From Larimichthys crocea (lineage: Eukaryota; Chordata; Actinopteri; Sciaenidae): a stretch of 64,000 bases of DNA. The notes under the pieces are model-generated. The model had not been told where the DNA came from. It did no database searches and worked only from the letters and a program-made list of their open reading frames with translations. Shown in pieces: positions 40,703 through 56,000 of this stretch. Within the stretch, counting starts at the first letter, position 1. Every line of letters begins with the position of its first letter. A program made the position numbers and the translations under genes. The stretch is taken from the NCBI RefSeq assembly GCF_000972845.2, contig NC_040025.1:18469399-18533398 (forward strand). The letters are read 5' to 3'.

Positions 40703-43700
40703 TTCCACCCCCAAATGTACTTCCATTAATGTTACAAAATAAAATAATCATGACCATTTTAAATAGGAATCAAGTACATGGAATGCAACAGAATATTTTA
40801 GAATTGGGTTTGTGTGAAATGGCGAAATGCAGAGGCTTTACATCAAAAGCCAGCAGCGTAATGCTGTGAACAAGCGCCGGTGCCTTGGGATAGCAACTCA
40901 AGACAAATGCGAGGCGACGCACGCTTCGCCAGGCCCCATTTCCTCACTGATCGAGATGGAACACAAGTTTTCTGTGTCAAGAACAAAGATTCTTCTTAGC
41001 TGAGATCATTCTTGACTAATGGTACATCATCACAGCCTACACTGTCCTTGTTGACCAGATTGACAGGTTGAGCCCAGGAGCCCTGCGTGTACAAGAGTGC
41101 ACTGCAGAGATTACATGTCTCTCATCTCACAAAGGGTTTTCATTTGAAGAAACTTTAAGATTACGACACACGATTAAAAAAAAAGAATGAAATGCTTTCG
41201 ACGACTGCAAACACAACTGGTGCATTTGAGTTCCTGAGAGATGGAAATTAGTGCGCTGATGACATCCTGCAATTAATGTAATACATTATGAACGACTAGG
41301 CGCCACTATAGATCTGTACAGGATTGCATTTATGGACTAAAATATCTCATCAGCATTTAGAAGTTTTCCTTAAAGAGATTGGGACTGAACATTCCAGAGA
41401 CATTCGCTTGAAATGGAGAGGCACCTTTCAAAACAAGTCAATATTCAGCACAGAGGAAGAGGTCCTAATTAGATTCATTTGCCTCTTGGATCAATGTTTT
41501 CCTAGGGATGTGAGTTATAAAGTCAGAGTGGAGCATAAATAATCAAAAACAAATAAAGATGTGTGTTTGGAGAAATATGGCTGATAGTGCCCATAAAATC
41601 TCAGCCCAGCATGCAAAAGCAGAATGAATATTTAAAGATGGGAAGGAAAGAAAATAGCTCAGGTAGAAGAAAAAAAAAGTCAGTTTCTAAAAAGGTCTGA
41701 CCTTGGCCAGCAGAGTGGAGGAATCCTTTAGAGGGTACCTTGGCCATACTTAGTGAAAAGTAGATAATTTGTTAATGTCACGCACTTGTTGGAAATGGCA
41801 GATAAATGGATTTCAGCCATTATTTTCCAGCCTAAGTGAAGTGAAGGAGGAAACGTTGCGGAGAGGACAAACCCAGTTATGACTGATAAGTGTCTAAAAG
41901 CTAATGAAGGCTGGCTAGGCCAAGGTCAATGGCTGCTAGTGAGATGCTATGTGCTGCTCCGTTGTCCTGCCGCTTAAATATAGAGGAAATATACATTGAG
42001 CTTTTAACACCTTGAAACATAGGAGAGACTGGTATATGAAATATGGGCATGTAATAGCTTTTTAATGACGGCCTCCCAGCCCACTATTCTGGCCTGAGAT
42101 TGGAAATCGGAGGTGAACCTTGATATCACTGCGCTAAGTGCTTGTAATGCACCGTAACTTCTGGCCATCCTGTTGAGTGAGACAGTTCAGGCCAGGAGAT
42201 AAATGCCTCTGTACTGGACAGGGCCTCTGTTGGCAGGAGGACACTGCACTCCCTGTGATCCCAGCCAGAGTTACTCTGTGGTGACAGTCTAGTAAACACC
42301 GATTTGTTGAGCTGCAGGTCAAAAGATGTCCATACTTCCCCTTAAAACCGGGCTGAAAGTGACTTATTGTGTGTCGAGGTTCTGCTTCACATTGAAATTT
42401 TATGATTTGAATGCTTTTGAAACAATGGTTATGTGTAGCTTTGAACACTTTTCAACAACATTTTGGCACTGATTTAAAGATGTGAAAATCCTTTCCTTTC
42501 AAAAAATATTTGTTCCAAAAAAAAAATTCAACAAACACATTAAAGCTCATTTATTCCTTATGCGTCAATGAAAAATTAATAACTCATAAATCTACAAATA
42601 TGTTTTGTTTCAAAAGTTTATGCGCTGCAGCTGTCTGCAACTTCAAAGAAGCCATACGTTTAACTTTCGCCATCGTGTAATTTAATGTGTTGTGTGATTT
42701 GTATAATTAGTTATGAACTTTACTGGACAAAATGTGCAAAATTATCTTTGGCTACAGCACACAGTATTTACACAAACAACACAAGACAATAAATGAAGAG
42801 AAACAATGAGACGCATCATCAAACAACACAAAAGAATTTTATAAGAAAGGGATAAAGTTAAAAAAAATGTACTAATGATTAATACTGGTCTATAATTTGG
42901 ACCATGTTGGATCACTTGTGGTATTGCAAAATCGTGTGAAAACAGCCTCCTAGTCACAAACAAACTCTTCATCAATCAGCAGAGCGAAAAGCCAAACATC
43001 ATTAAGGGAAATAACGGTAAGAAAAACACTCTTTAGAGGAGAATGGCTCTTTAATGCTCATCACTACTCAAGAAAAACAGAAAAATCAAGAGGCAGAGAG
43101 AGAGAGTGGAAGTTGCTTCAAATGCTGCTACTACAGTTTGGGTCTAAGCTGACCCTTGGCTGGACTCTCAGTTTTGACTCCAATAATCCAATCAGCTGGG
43201 TGAATAATTACAAAATAATAACACCGGTGCAACATCATCTTGGCTCCATCCAGTAGAGTGGCTTGCCTTCCGCCACTTGTGTGCTTAATGTCCTCTAAAG
43301 ACCCATATTACACCCCAATTAGATGGCACTCTTGTTTCCTTACATCAAGGGCTTGACTCTACTGGCTTGTCACCCTCCCTTGGCCTAATCAATTTCATTA
43401 CTCCAGTTACAGCCCCAGCCCCGGGAAAGCTGTGCCCTTAAACTTCAGCTCCTGCTTCAATCGATCAATAGCCCGCGTCCCTGCCAAGGTTCCATTTAAA
43501 GTTCATTTATTTCAAGCCATCATATAAAACAAGACAGAGCATCGATGCAGCCCCACTTTGTTTTATTTGACTGAGGATTTCCACCATGACACTCAAATCC
43601 ACTCCGGTTTACTCCCAAAGCTGTTCTGGGAACATGCAGCAGGTAGGCTTACAATATGACCATGCTTATTTACTTCCTGTTTTCCAACCTTGTGCTCTGA

Positions 43701-46558
43701 GTCACATGTGCATTTCTGCTCTGAGCTGTCATACACACAAAAGATAAATTATTTCCCTTAAATGACATCAACCTTATTACGGTATTTCAAAGCTGTATCC
43801 TGAACATAAATTCAGAGTTTTCTGTATGCAAAACGCGACATGTCACGCAAGGTTAAAACTCGTGTTTTTCTCCTGTTGTTTGAACAAATACTCTTTAAAT
43901 CTACCTTTTGCCCCTGGATACAAACACTCAGCAACATGAACAAACTCTAAAAGTGTAAGTGAGTTTCTGTGAATAATCGCACGCATACAATTTCACAGAA
44001 CGTACCTTCCGCCGCACATTTCCTTCTTCACAGTTCCCCATGGATCCCGCAAGTGTAACATCCTATATTATCACCAGTTAATTAATGTCAATGATTAATG
44101 AAATATTGCTAGATCTGTCTCCTCCATTATATACTTTATTTGTGAAGTCTATAGAGATGCCAAGCTTTGGTGCACAATTATATACAGAATTAAGATCCTT
44201 AAATATTCATAAGGGCTATATAGAAGATGATCATGATTGTGAAAGCCTGCATCTTCAGCCCTTCATTAACCAGACAACTTCATTATCATTCACAGCTTGA
44301 CAAATCAGTGGCATGGTTTTGGAAATCTAATGAAGATAATTTGCTTTGGATATTGTGAATGAGGTCCCAATTTACATGAAAGTGGCCCCCAACATTGATT
44401 GAAGTGGTGTGTTTTACTTATTTTTCTGCTTCGGATGTGTTCACAGCTTACAGTGGGAACGATTCTGACTTGAATATGAATGTTTGGTCCAGAAATTAAC
44501 TTGGAACTTTAAATGAACAATTTCAAAACAAATTAGGATCTCGAGTTGTATGACAGGTGTCAGGCTGAAACTCAAGTGACTCTTCAGAGTTTGTTGATTT
44601 TGTGCTGCTGGTGAGTCAAAGCTGACGGGTCAACCTGGCACCAGAGCCTCAGACGTCCAGTCACTGAGTGACTTCACAACCTGTCACAGGACATTTTCCC
44701 TGCACATTTTTTTCCTTAACCTTATGTAGTCACTTCTGTTATGAACAGCGTATTTACATGTTAATAATTGCACATAAAATGATTAAATAAGCGGACAAAA
44801 CTGATCACAAGTGGATATTCATAGCTTTATTGGACAATTATATAATACCTCTTTTTATTGAGAAAATCAGGTTTTCATTTCTATTTTTAATATTTTTGTT
44901 TGCCAAAGAGTGAAAGAACAGACACAGACAAATACAAAACCCACATAAGGACAAAGATACCTTTATTCAGTACTGCTTTATCATCAATAACGTATATTCA
45001 CAGCCCCTTAATATCTCCATAATAACAGCCCCCTAAATCTCTGAACTGAATGTCTAAACCTTGCCTTAATTTGCAGGATTAGGGACGACTTCTCAGAAAA
45101 ACCTTTAAATGATATTATTAAAACTCTTAATCATTAACGTAGGCAGGCTAAGGAGCATCAGCAACATTAAGGGCTTTTGGTTTACTTTTGATGATCCAGT
45201 TCTTTTTTTGTTCCTTAAAAGTGCTTATTTCATGCACATTTTACCTTCATCTCCATATAAAAAAGTTATTAAATAAGTATTAAATGAAAGGGTTCTGTGT
45301 GAAAAATTACAGAGATGACCTCAGACTGCATGGGGTTTTAATAACAACTTGCTCAGTTTTAAGAGCGATGTTTCATGTTGACCCCAGTGGCACTGACTGA
45401 GTTACACTGTGGTCTTTCAGAGCGCCACTTTGATGGAGCAGTCTTGATTCAGTAGCACATTTTGGTTTTTAAAAAAAAAGAAGAAAAAAAAAAAGCTTCT
45501 TTTGGTACAATAAGCATGTCAGCTTTGCCACACATGGCAAACCCTGCTGCAGTAGGGCTTGGCAGGGAGAGGCCCATCTCTGGGAGTGATTTCTTCCAAA
45601 GCTGGCCCAAATGAAAGCATCTTGTTTTAATCAGGGATTCTGGCTGCGATAGCTGCAGTGGGAGCTGTGAGGACTTGGCAGTCGGTTGCAATGCAGACTG
45701 TGGCACTCGTACAAAATACACAAATATTTCCACAGTAATTATGTGTCAAGTTAAACAAGCAATTGAGGGCTCGGGCTGAATGTGTTGGGAGGGAGTACTA
45801 AGCAAAAGAGCACGGTGTGTTAGTTGGATGCAGGGGATTGAGTGAGACCCCCAACAAGACAAATTAGGCCATCAGACTTTGATAGGCTTTAGGATTTTTT
45901 TTTTTTTTGGCTTCAGCAAATGCAACAGACCACAGGGTAATTTTGAATACTGAGTGGATTGAGCAATATCATGTGGTCTTGCCACGTCTCGTTCCAGTGG
46001 AGGAAGGCGCTCTCAGTTCACAAGATAGAGTTCAAAGACTGGGTGGACGGCCAACGGGGCTAAGTAACTGTGAGATCAGTGACTTGTGTTTTTTTGTGGT
46101 TCCTGGTTTATATAGGCACATTTGTAAATCTACATTGGCATCAGTACATGAAAATGAAATATGATCGCTGTCTGACTCGGTTCAACTGAAGCTGTTGGAA
46201 AAGCTGGAAATCTAGATTGAGAAATAACTTTTAAATTTATGACATGTTGTTTTATTTTTGTAGCACAAGTACTGTAGAAAGCAGTTGTACTTCAATCATG
46301 GCTGCACAATCCTCTAAATTTGATGTTTCATAAGAAATAAAATTTTCTATCTGAGGCTGAATCCTATGTGCTCCGATTACGGAGCATTCATGCTCATTCA
46401 TACATACAATTGTTGAAAAAACAAAGCCTCAAAAAGGTTTGGAAAAAACTTAATGTACCTCACTACTCGTGTAAATAAATTTCACAGATTGTATTCTAAC
46501 AGCATGTTTCACATTTTGACATTTTAAACATGTTTATAGGCAATAATACAAATGAAAT

Positions 46559-46578
46559 GTAAGTAAGTAAGTAAGTAA
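46559..46578. repeat. (TAAG)n microsatellite
   Basis: Short AAGT tetranucleotide run. Confidence 0.85.
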
Positions 46579-47689
46579 TATATATGTAAATAAAACCAAT
46601 AAATAAAGTAAAAAAGGTCTAAACAAATCCCTGGGTCTGCACCAAAAACTACTCAACAGATCATTGGCTCAGGGCCTGACTTTGCACAATATTGCACTTA
46701 AATCTGTTGACACATTTTGCTATTATGGAGATATTTGAGACATCCTGCAAACTAACAAACACTAAACAGTGTGGTGATAATGAACGTAGTCTCTCCGTAG
46801 TATTGTTACCTACACTGTTATCTTTGTTGACGTACATCAGATTTGAGTCCATGGAGGAAAAACTAAAGTCAGTTTAAGAGTCATCTCACCTACCTGAGAA
46901 AGTCTCTCACAGCCACTCGGTCGTTCTAACTTCCCTGTGACCTTCCAACATGCGGCAACTCTCCACACACTGCGAGTATCACAGAACCTGACTTAAAGTT
47001 GGCTGATCTGAAAAAGGAAACTAGACGCTTGCCATACAGCGAAAACAAACCCCCCTCTTCACGGACAGGCACATTCCAGTGCCATCCAACTGTCTGGAAG
47101 CTGACAAAGTGGCATTGCAGAGATGTCTCCTAATTGTCGTCAGAGTAGTAGTGAAACAATTATTAGGAAATGCAGCTAATGATTATTGCCATTACTGATT
47201 AATGGCTCAGGTGATGTCTTCAAATTGCTCCAAAAACTCCAAAGATATTTGTTTTCAGTATTTAACAGAAACATTTGAGAAACTACTGTATGAATGATTA
47301 ATATATTGTTATAGCTATACTGTAAATGGATAAATAAATCGATTAATTGACTATTTATCCCAGCCTTAATTCAGATTATTTAAGCAATATCCCAAATTTT
47401 AAACACACAGGATTAAAAACAAAGAAAGTCAAAAGTAAACATACTTACTGTGATGAAGATTATCAGGTTCTTAATAAAATATATTATAATAATTATAATA
47501 AAGTGTGGCACATATTACTCTAGCCAATCAGTAAGGTAAATCCTGAATTAGATATAATTTAAAACAATATCTAATGACAGATTGCACCTCTAATTTGGGG
47601 AATTAGAGAAATAAATCTGAACACGGTTGTTTTGATAGTTTAGTTTCTGAAGGTTACCTTCATTAGTATTTCATGTACTTATTTCATGG

Positions 47690-47805
47690 TAAATGTAAAA
47701 TCTCAATCTGCAAAGTGCATAAATGTAAGTACATAAAGATAAATGTGGAGTAAATAATCACTGAAATGCAGCAGAAATACTCAAGTGAAGTAGCAGTGAC
47801 TGAAA
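47690..47805. mobile_element. Diverged fragment of the CAGTGGTRGAA MITE family
   Basis: AAATCTCAATCTGCAAAGTG, then GTGGAGTAAATAATCACTGA and GAAATACTCAAGTGAAGTAG, follow in order the internal phrases of the element at 22466-23127. No ends are preserved. Confidence 0.5.
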
Positions 47806-50800
47806 ATCATAAAATCATACTTCACCCACTCTGCTCAAGTATCGAACATTCATCTCTTCTTGTTGAACACAATTCAACCAGATATAACTTATAATGAATA
47901 TTTATAAAGACCACCTTTCCTACAACAAAATCTCAGTATCAGGCCTCACTCTACTGCATGTCTGAGCTCCTCCACTGAGCTTCTCACAGCAGTATGGCTA
48001 TGACACTCTCATTACACCCAATCCAATATAAGCCCCCTCATTTCTCTCCTTACTGTATGGAACCAGCATGCAGAAGTGACACCACCTCTCTGAAAGAATA
48101 TGCTCATTAGCAAAACCAGCTAACAGTAGATCTCCCCATGTCTATTAGTGTTACATTTACCTCTGGCGTGACAGTGATTCATCACAAATATTAGCTTTGA
48201 CTGGAATCCTGTCTCTGTACACTTCTATTGCTGCTGTGACAACCATTAAATCACCTGCCACCGTGCAGCCACTTTACTGATGCTGCTGTTGATGCCTGGC
48301 CGACCTGTCTAAGCCCCAGTAGTGCATACTTCTGTTTTATGTCACATGTAGTTCAGGACCAGACAAGCCTTCTTTGTGACTGTTTTTATGAAATTAAATT
48401 TACAATTTCCTCTGCAATTTGTGCAAGAAACAGGAAAGTGAAAATGACATGTGAGCGCAGAGATAGATAGGGAGATGTGGAGTGTACACTAGAGATTGTT
48501 CACAATTATCACATATCATATGGTGACATGCTCGATTCCAAGTTGTGCCATTTCTCTCTGGTTTGAAGCTTCTTTTTTTTTATATATGTGAAAAAAATGT
48601 TTCAGTTTTCTACTCTTTTTTTGTGTTTCTTTCATGAACTGGTGTGGGATTTGAGAAATAAAGTAAACAGTTGGGCTCAGATTCCATTTCTTATTTAAAT
48701 GCTCACATTGTCTACGCCAAAACCATGATTTCCCTCCTTACTCTGCTGCGCACAAAGCCCACCTTCCCAGGTGCCCGCTACAGATGGCGATAAAAGGTAT
48801 TTGCTTTTTGAAGGCGTTGTCTTGGGTTTTTGTGTAAATCAATTATTTAGGATATCCTTGGTTGGAGGTTTATTGTTATGAATTTTGAGAAAACTTCCTT
48901 GTTCCTGGTGGTGTGATGCATGAAGGGATGCTACCTCCCTCCTGGATATTTCATCTGTGCAACTGTGCAAATTCAAAAGTTTTAATGAAAAGTGAGACAA
49001 GAATGAGAACAGTTTATTTGCAGTAGACCTGTGCTTCTCAAGGCCCTGCAGGTTTCCATCCTAACCAAACACTGCAGCTGCTCATTTAGCTGATTGACAC
49101 ATTTCTAGCCATAGCGAGGGAATATCTGGTAAAATTATCTGGGGGTTTGGTTGGGAAATAAACTTGAAGATTTGTGGGACACTGTGGCACACTGCTGACA
49201 CACAGATGTAACTAGAATCAAATTGTCCTGGTGGCCTATTTGGCAAACTTACCATGCAGTTTGAATTCAGAGCAGGACCTTTGTCACATCATCTGTCTCC
49301 CATATTTCCTCTCTCTCCTTGCTGTACAGTTGCCAATAAAGCAGACATGTGCCATAAATGCATTTAAACACAATTAAATAAACATTCATCCTGAAGAAAA
49401 GAGATATTTTTGGTAAGAGCTTCTATTAACAGGGGGGCACACAGACAGAATGGCCAAGTGGGGCCAATAAGGGCTTATTTAGGGCCCTAATCAAAGTCTG
49501 AATTCAACACCCATTAGGCACTGCCTGTCAAAAAAAAATGTGTCTTTAGTGGATAATTTAAGCAGTCACAGATTACACAGGCTGGTACCTTTTTGGGAGG
49601 TGATTTTTCACATGAAATGGAATTAAAGGGACATTTCATTAAATATTTACAGAATGTGTCCCTTAACATGATTTTCCTACTTTACCAGCCCCCAAGAATC
49701 ATTGTCCTGTCACATACTTAACATGTGCGACACCTCAAATCATTTGTGCAAAAACCTCCTCATTATCCCCTACACTGAAGTGTATTCATGCTCTGGCTTT
49801 AAACATGAAAATAATAGTGATAATAAGAGCAGAAGTTGGTCAGGTGCTTGATGAATCAATGGAGGGGAGCTCTGGTACTGAGATGCGCCAGTGGGAGGCG
49901 CTTTAGCCGTGTTGTATTCAGACCGGCTGTGTGCAGGATGGAGAGGCTTTCTCCTCAAAGTGAGAAAACTTTTTTTTTTGGACATGTACTTCTTTTTATT
50001 TTATACACCTTTAGCTATTATTAAAATGTAGCCTCGTTATTTAGGCTCCTCGGAGGAGAAACGACGGGATAAGACATTTCCATCAAGACTTTGCGATGCA
50101 TTTATTATTGTTTGTTTTGCGCAGATCATAATCGGTAGTTTTCCACAGATGCAGCTTAAAAGTAAAAACTCGGCCAACAGAGGCGTTTACTATTTTATAT
50201 ATATATATTTTAAAAAACTACAAACTACAAATAAAGGTTTCTTTTTAAATAGAATAATTTATAGAACATGCGAGTTTTATCTTTTTGTTTTTTTTTACAT
50301 GACAGAAAAAAGTCTATTGTTCCTAAAGTAAATAGTTGAACCAAAACACATGGCGGTGAACACATGATTTAGGAGCTCAAATATTGTTTTTCCAAATTCT
50401 ATAAAGTCCGTGCAGCTGGTGACGGATGGGCTGAGGGTCAAGGTGCTGTTTCTCAGATTTCAGTTCATTTGCACAAAGACAATCAGGCGCCTCGACCCAC
50501 TGCGAGTCAATATCGTTAATAACAAAAGGACAGGATCCTCATGTGACAACGCCTTCAACTTGAATATTTCTCCGGATAAACTCGCAATTCTGGAGAGGCA
50601 AAGGCGCACACACGAGCAGAGCGCAAAAGTGAAGCGCAGTGCAGGAAAGAAAAAAAAAAAAAGAAGAGTATTAGCACCAAAACGAGACTCTCCCAGCATT
50701 CTTGTCATTTAGCTGTTTAGCTCTATCACAGGGGACCTGCTGCAAATAGCAGGGAGGAGAGAAAATAGCTGAATGCAAACGATCTGCTGCTCTCTTCTTG

Positions 50801-52455
50801 TTGGGTATTAAACACTTTATAGAAAATTAAACCTTTCAGACGTAGCAGTAAAAGACCTGGGTGCATCTGTCTTTTCTCGGCTATAATAAGGCATTGGTAT
50901 CCAAACAATGCTGGGATAATGCATTTAAATACAAGTCCTATTATTTTTTATTGTTATTTTGCATTTTCTCATTCCCTGCTTCGCATCTTTGGCTACCAGA
51001 TGTGTCTCCACATTGAAGAATTATTTCTCCTCCCCAGAGTCAAATAAATGCAATCAATATGAGTATTGCTCTCAGGCCTTGAAATATTACATTAATGTTC
51101 CATGTGGTGACATTTTAGCCGGAATTTTCAAATACATCATGAAGGCTCAAATTAATATTTATCAGCAAGAGGCTTTTATGCTTTGCAAAACAGTGTTAGC
51201 GTGAACTCCAATAATCTTGTCCTCTAAGCAGGGAAATGGTGTCTGTACAGGCTTGAACAGACAGGTTTGGGATTTGATATGGTCTCATTTTTGTCTCATT
51301 TTAGATAAATTCACAAAACAATAATATAGCTAATCTCTGTATGTTTAACAACAGCACATATTCTGAGGCTCATTACTAAATATTTACATTTCACCTACAT
51401 TTATTGCTTTTCTTTTATTCCCTGGAGGTGGGGAAAGTCAGACTCATTTGATTTAAGTGAGGGGCGGGGAGGTGGGGGCTCAGCATTGATATGATTATTT
51501 ATTCAGGCATGTTAAACAATTTGTCCTTCCTATCTTTGCTGATCAGAGCAGAAAAGCCTAAGAAATTCAGAAAGATCGATTTCTCAATATGTACTTGAAC
51601 TCACCAGATAAAGGCACAGAGCCACCAAACAGGGCAAGGTGTGTTTATGCACACACATGCCTAATATTATAGTGTGTGTATTTTTTTCCCCCCTCACACC
51701 CACATGTGCATGAATCCTTAGCAAAGCTATTGGAGATTCATCCTGTCAATCTAGAAAATTGTTATGCATCTGTGACCACAGGGAATAGCATTCTATCGTT
51801 TATAGATCTGTTTTAAATTATTCTTGTCATTGAGCCCCAAATTTATGCTACCATTGATCCAGCAAGGAAAATATGAAACGAATTGGGGTTGTTATTTGAT
51901 GACCCGCAGGTCAAGGAGATTTTAACATTGGTATTATTGAGCGTGGCATCTGTCGTTTTTCACCTGGGTTGCTGCCCTCTTCACTTTACTTTCTTGCCAC
52001 TGCCAAAATGAAAATAAACACCTTTTTCTTCAGTACTAAAGCTCCAAATTTGACACCTGCGAGGTGATAGTTGTAGCTGCAAATCTGCAAAATACACTCA
52101 AGAAAGAATATCAGTTCTGAGGTGTAGTACAGAGCCTTTAGATCCCTAAACCGGATTAAACTGTATCTACATTTATTATCATTAAATCATTTATCAAGTG
52201 TTGTGCTTGCAGGGTATTTTGAATTTTTTTTATAAGACATGTGGTCCATAAGTCATAAATTACTGAGAACAAGACATGTAGTTAAAATCAGGTCACTGGT
52301 TTTGCTATGTTAAACACTTGATGTAAAAAATGTGAAGGCAGATATACAGTAGAGGCTTTGTATGACTTCAAAGCTGTGTGTGTTGTGTGTTCAGACCTAT
52401 ATATATGTAAATGCATTGTACATGAACTATTTATTATTAATAAAACAGATTGTTG

Positions 52456-53023
52456 CTAAAGTTTCCATGGAGGAGTTTCCATGACACAGTCCGTGTGAAC
52501 AGTGCATCCTGTGCTATCCTTGAGCAGTGTGATTTTCAGTCGGATAGCCAGACTGTGGCAGAGCATCACCGCTCTGCCTCCGAGCTCAGAGCAGAATGAG
52601 CCAGGTGTTGTGGTAACAGACTTCCCCTGTGGCCCACTGATGAAGAACATCTGGAGTGCTTCTGTTCCGCCACTTCTTTCCTGTCCCCAATATGACCAGG
52701 CGATGTAGCTAACAGTGCGATGCATGTCGACACATGGCTCCAAGGTCCCCAGATAGGGTATGAGATGCTCCGATATTCATATCTGACAGGGCTGCCCCAC
52801 TGACACGCTGTGCACTTTTTCCATATGTGTGGCTAGTGTTGGGTGCAGGGGTGCTGAGCCCAGTCAGAGAGTTTATAACTTTACAGGTAGCTGCTCTTGT
52901 AATGCCTTCAGACCTGAAGGCTGAAGGACAACAATGTTCAGAGATGTCTGACAGAGTAAACTGTGGAAACAAAGGTCTGTGAAACCTACCTGAACACAAT
53001 GAAATGTGTGAAATCAGAAACAA
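52456..53023 (-). other. Coding-like patch in two minus-strand frames, unidentified
   Basis: Two adjoining minus-strand open frames, 53023-52709 (104 codons) and 52743-52456 (95 codons), overlap by a few bases near 52743 and would join by one frameshift. The patch is GC-richer than its surroundings and its translations have balanced composition (for example APNTSHTYGKSAQRVSGAAL and RTVSYIAWSYWGQERSGG). A possible acceptor (TTTCCACAG on the minus strand) precedes the first frame. I do not recognise the protein. It could be an exon-derived fragment, a processed pseudogene, a transposon remnant or a chance frame. Confidence 0.3.
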
Positions 53024-56000
53024 TTTTGTGTTTTAAACGCATGTTAATATATGTACAGTATGTAATGATGCATTTTTTTAAACAACCTATAGCCAGTTTT
53101 GTTCACTTCAGCCTTTGTTTCAACTGGTTTGACTGACAAAGTCACAAGAGGAAACTTTATGGTAGCCTCACTTGGTTGTAACTATATCCATTTTCACAGC
53201 CTACATTTACAATGTGATTAATACCAGGGAATAAAAGTCTAAAGCAAACAAAGTAATGCAATAATCTAACTTTTCTTTTACAATGCTGTCTGAGTACATG
53301 GATCTTAAATCATCTGAGAGTTAACTGGACCTCAGTGCCAGGTGAGTTTGTGTGTTAAAAATGCAGCTACAGACTCAGCAGAACACTTCTGAGGGAAAAC
53401 CTCAGATTTGAATGTTGTCACGTCGGTGTTTGAAGAAAAAATATTATTATGGAATGCAGCTAAAAACATATTTAATCATAGGGAATGTAATTATTTTCAA
53501 AAACATGGCCTTAAGTTTAATTTATATGTGTGAAATCTATTAATCCCATATGTAAAAGTCCTATCCTTTATTTACATGAGTGATGAATGGGTTGTTTTTG
53601 TCCTTCTCCCCTCTTGACAGCTGTAGCTATAAAAGAGTTAAATCTGCTGGAACCTTGCCCTGCTGGCCAATTGAATGGCAAGCACAGTGATCCAAAACAC
53701 CCTCTGCAGAAATAAAACAATATATAGAAATGTGCAATACAGGGATTTAATTTTCCCACCACCATCCATTTATATAATACATGAAATGAACCTCAAATTA
53801 ATTTGCACCAAGGCTCTAAAGTAACAATGTAATCTCAGTGTTATAGCACAGTTGCAAATGGATTTCTGTCTCTTGTAATTTTATAAGAAGCACTCTAGGG
53901 GTCACCTTAAAAGATGTCGCTATTTTTTAAAAGCCAAAACTATCCCGTGGCCTGTCAGCAAAGGGAATCTCTGCAATGCAATCTGTTTTCTGCCATCGAT
54001 TTGTCTGGTATTGCGCCTTGTCACATGGTTTGCCTGTTAAGTTTGCTGGTATTGGCAGAGATGACTAATATTATACCCAGATGTCTATAATAAAGTGTGG
54101 AGTATCTGCTTACTTGTGCGCAATCTGGTCCTTACAACTTCCTGACCAGTGCAGAATGAACCCTGCTAAATGTTAAAGGAACAACATTACATTGCATGGC
54201 ACAGCAAGAGTGACAGAGAGCGGGGCTCAGCAGAATATGATGATCTTTCTATTAGTGCCCTCCTGCTGAAGAACCTAAAACAGGTTTCTGCTAATTATCC
54301 TGGATTGCGATGACTCCAATACTGCATTCATTTTATTTTGTTCTGTTTTGTTAGATAGATAAGTACTTTGGGTCAAATGTCCATTCTAAGAAATTAAACT
54401 TAGGATCAAATGTCTGGTTTAAAAATAATTATATACACCCATATATTCATTTCTCATAAAACACAAAAAAATAGTTTCTACTTTCACATCCGAAAAGGGC
54501 ACATCTGACACCTGTCATGCAATCAGTCACCTCAGAGCGCTCCCCCACAGCCATAATGTATTCTCTCTTATACTTGAAATCCACTCAGCATTTCCATAAC
54601 TTTTCATACGTCACATGAGCCCACCCAGACATCTCCTCGGCCATAACTCAGTACCTAAATTTAGGCAATATATTAAGACGCTCCCCGCTGGACCCGGATG
54701 ATGACTTTTGCCTTTTTTTGGGAGCAAAGCATAGCGTTTAATAGAGGCTGTCCTTGTGTGGTGTTTAGTTTTCAAATTACCACAAAGACTCGGTGAAGGT
54801 CGCTCAGATTACACAATGTGACGTGATTTAAAGAGTGTTTTCACGACGGTAGCAGTTGAGAGCACAAGGCTGCCAGAAAACCCGCACAGTGTTATAGCTT
54901 CAAAGACAAAATACTTTCACATTATTAATTTGATTAACTTATTCATTTGAATAATTTAAGTTCATTGTTAAAAGTTTTTTTTTTTGCATTGTAGACATGC
55001 TTTGTAAACAGCACATCTACATTTCCTTCTGCATGGATGTGACTGTCCAAAGCTTTCATCCTTCCACCTCAACGCCCTGCAAGTCCCCAGATCAGATGGC
55101 TTGTTAATTTCCTCATTTCAGAGTTATATGGATTTTCCAGTTGCTGCTATGTTCATAAACAAGCATTTCAGCTGACCCCTCTTGCTCTTTGTGTGTCAGC
55201 GTTTTCTCTGAAGGAGGAATTTAGAGCTCAGAAAGTTTATAAATAAGCCTTCTATCAAGTTCCACAACAGGTGTGACCCCTGTATCCTAAAACTGAACAC
55301 TTTCAGTGGGCGCTGTTTGCTAAGTGAGGAGCCGAGGACAAGCTTTAACTGACTTCTCGTATAGAAACCTTGCCTGTGTATGTGATAAATTTTTTTTTAA
55401 AGAAATCACGTTTTTTTTCTTTTTTTACACCCTTTTCTAAACGATGACAAAGTGTTAGATGAGACCGGTTTAACAATAGCAGCTGTAGTGAGGACAGACA
55501 TGTCAAGTTCTGTCCCTGCCAGGGGAGTTTGAGGCATTCAATGAAGCTTTCAAGGATAAACGCCATATCAGGTGATATAGTGTGTACCCAACAGCACTCA
55601 GCATGACACGCTGAAAAGAACGCAGCTTGTCCCTATGGTGTTTCAGCAAAATGCAGTAGGAGGGGGGGGGGGTTGCTGCGGTGCTTGCCAGGGAAGTTGT
55701 GAAGGACCAACTTCTTTTCAACACGTCGCGTCAAAGTTAAGCAAGCACCTATTTATTGTTTTTGCAGATCCCACTACTGCTCAAGGTGTAAACAGGCAAG
55801 GGAACAATTGAATAAATTAAGAACACAAAATTCATTTGAGGAAGAATAACCAAAACGGAGCGTGTAATATAACAATTATAGTCCAGGGAAAAGCCCGGAG
55901 GTACCATACATTCCCAATTTTTTTTACAAAATGATAAAATAATTACTGCAGTTGAGCAATTTGTAACGTTCAGTAGGAATAAATAGAGTCGCACAGTTGC

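Larger units (their letters stand above)
40703..52440. other. Gene-poor intergenic tract, second part
   Basis: No exon supported. Candidate enhancer-like stretches, judged only by composition, are 41860-42130, 43140-43560 and 49400-49760. The last contains TAATTA-like and CTTTGAT-like words close together. Open frames at 42134-42448 (minus), 45907-46164 (plus) and 50410-50712 (plus, Lys-rich end from an A-run) show no family similarity. Confidence 0.45.

Noticed and set aside
49030..49115. Possible transposon terminus (TGCTTCTCAAGGCCCTGCAG)
   Set aside because: Resembles a common fish repeat start, but too short and diverged for a firm call and no matching end was found.
50410..50712. 100-codon plus-strand frame with a basic Lys-rich end
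   Set aside because: The Lys run comes from an A-rich tract; no domain is visible and an equal-length frame lies on the other strand.
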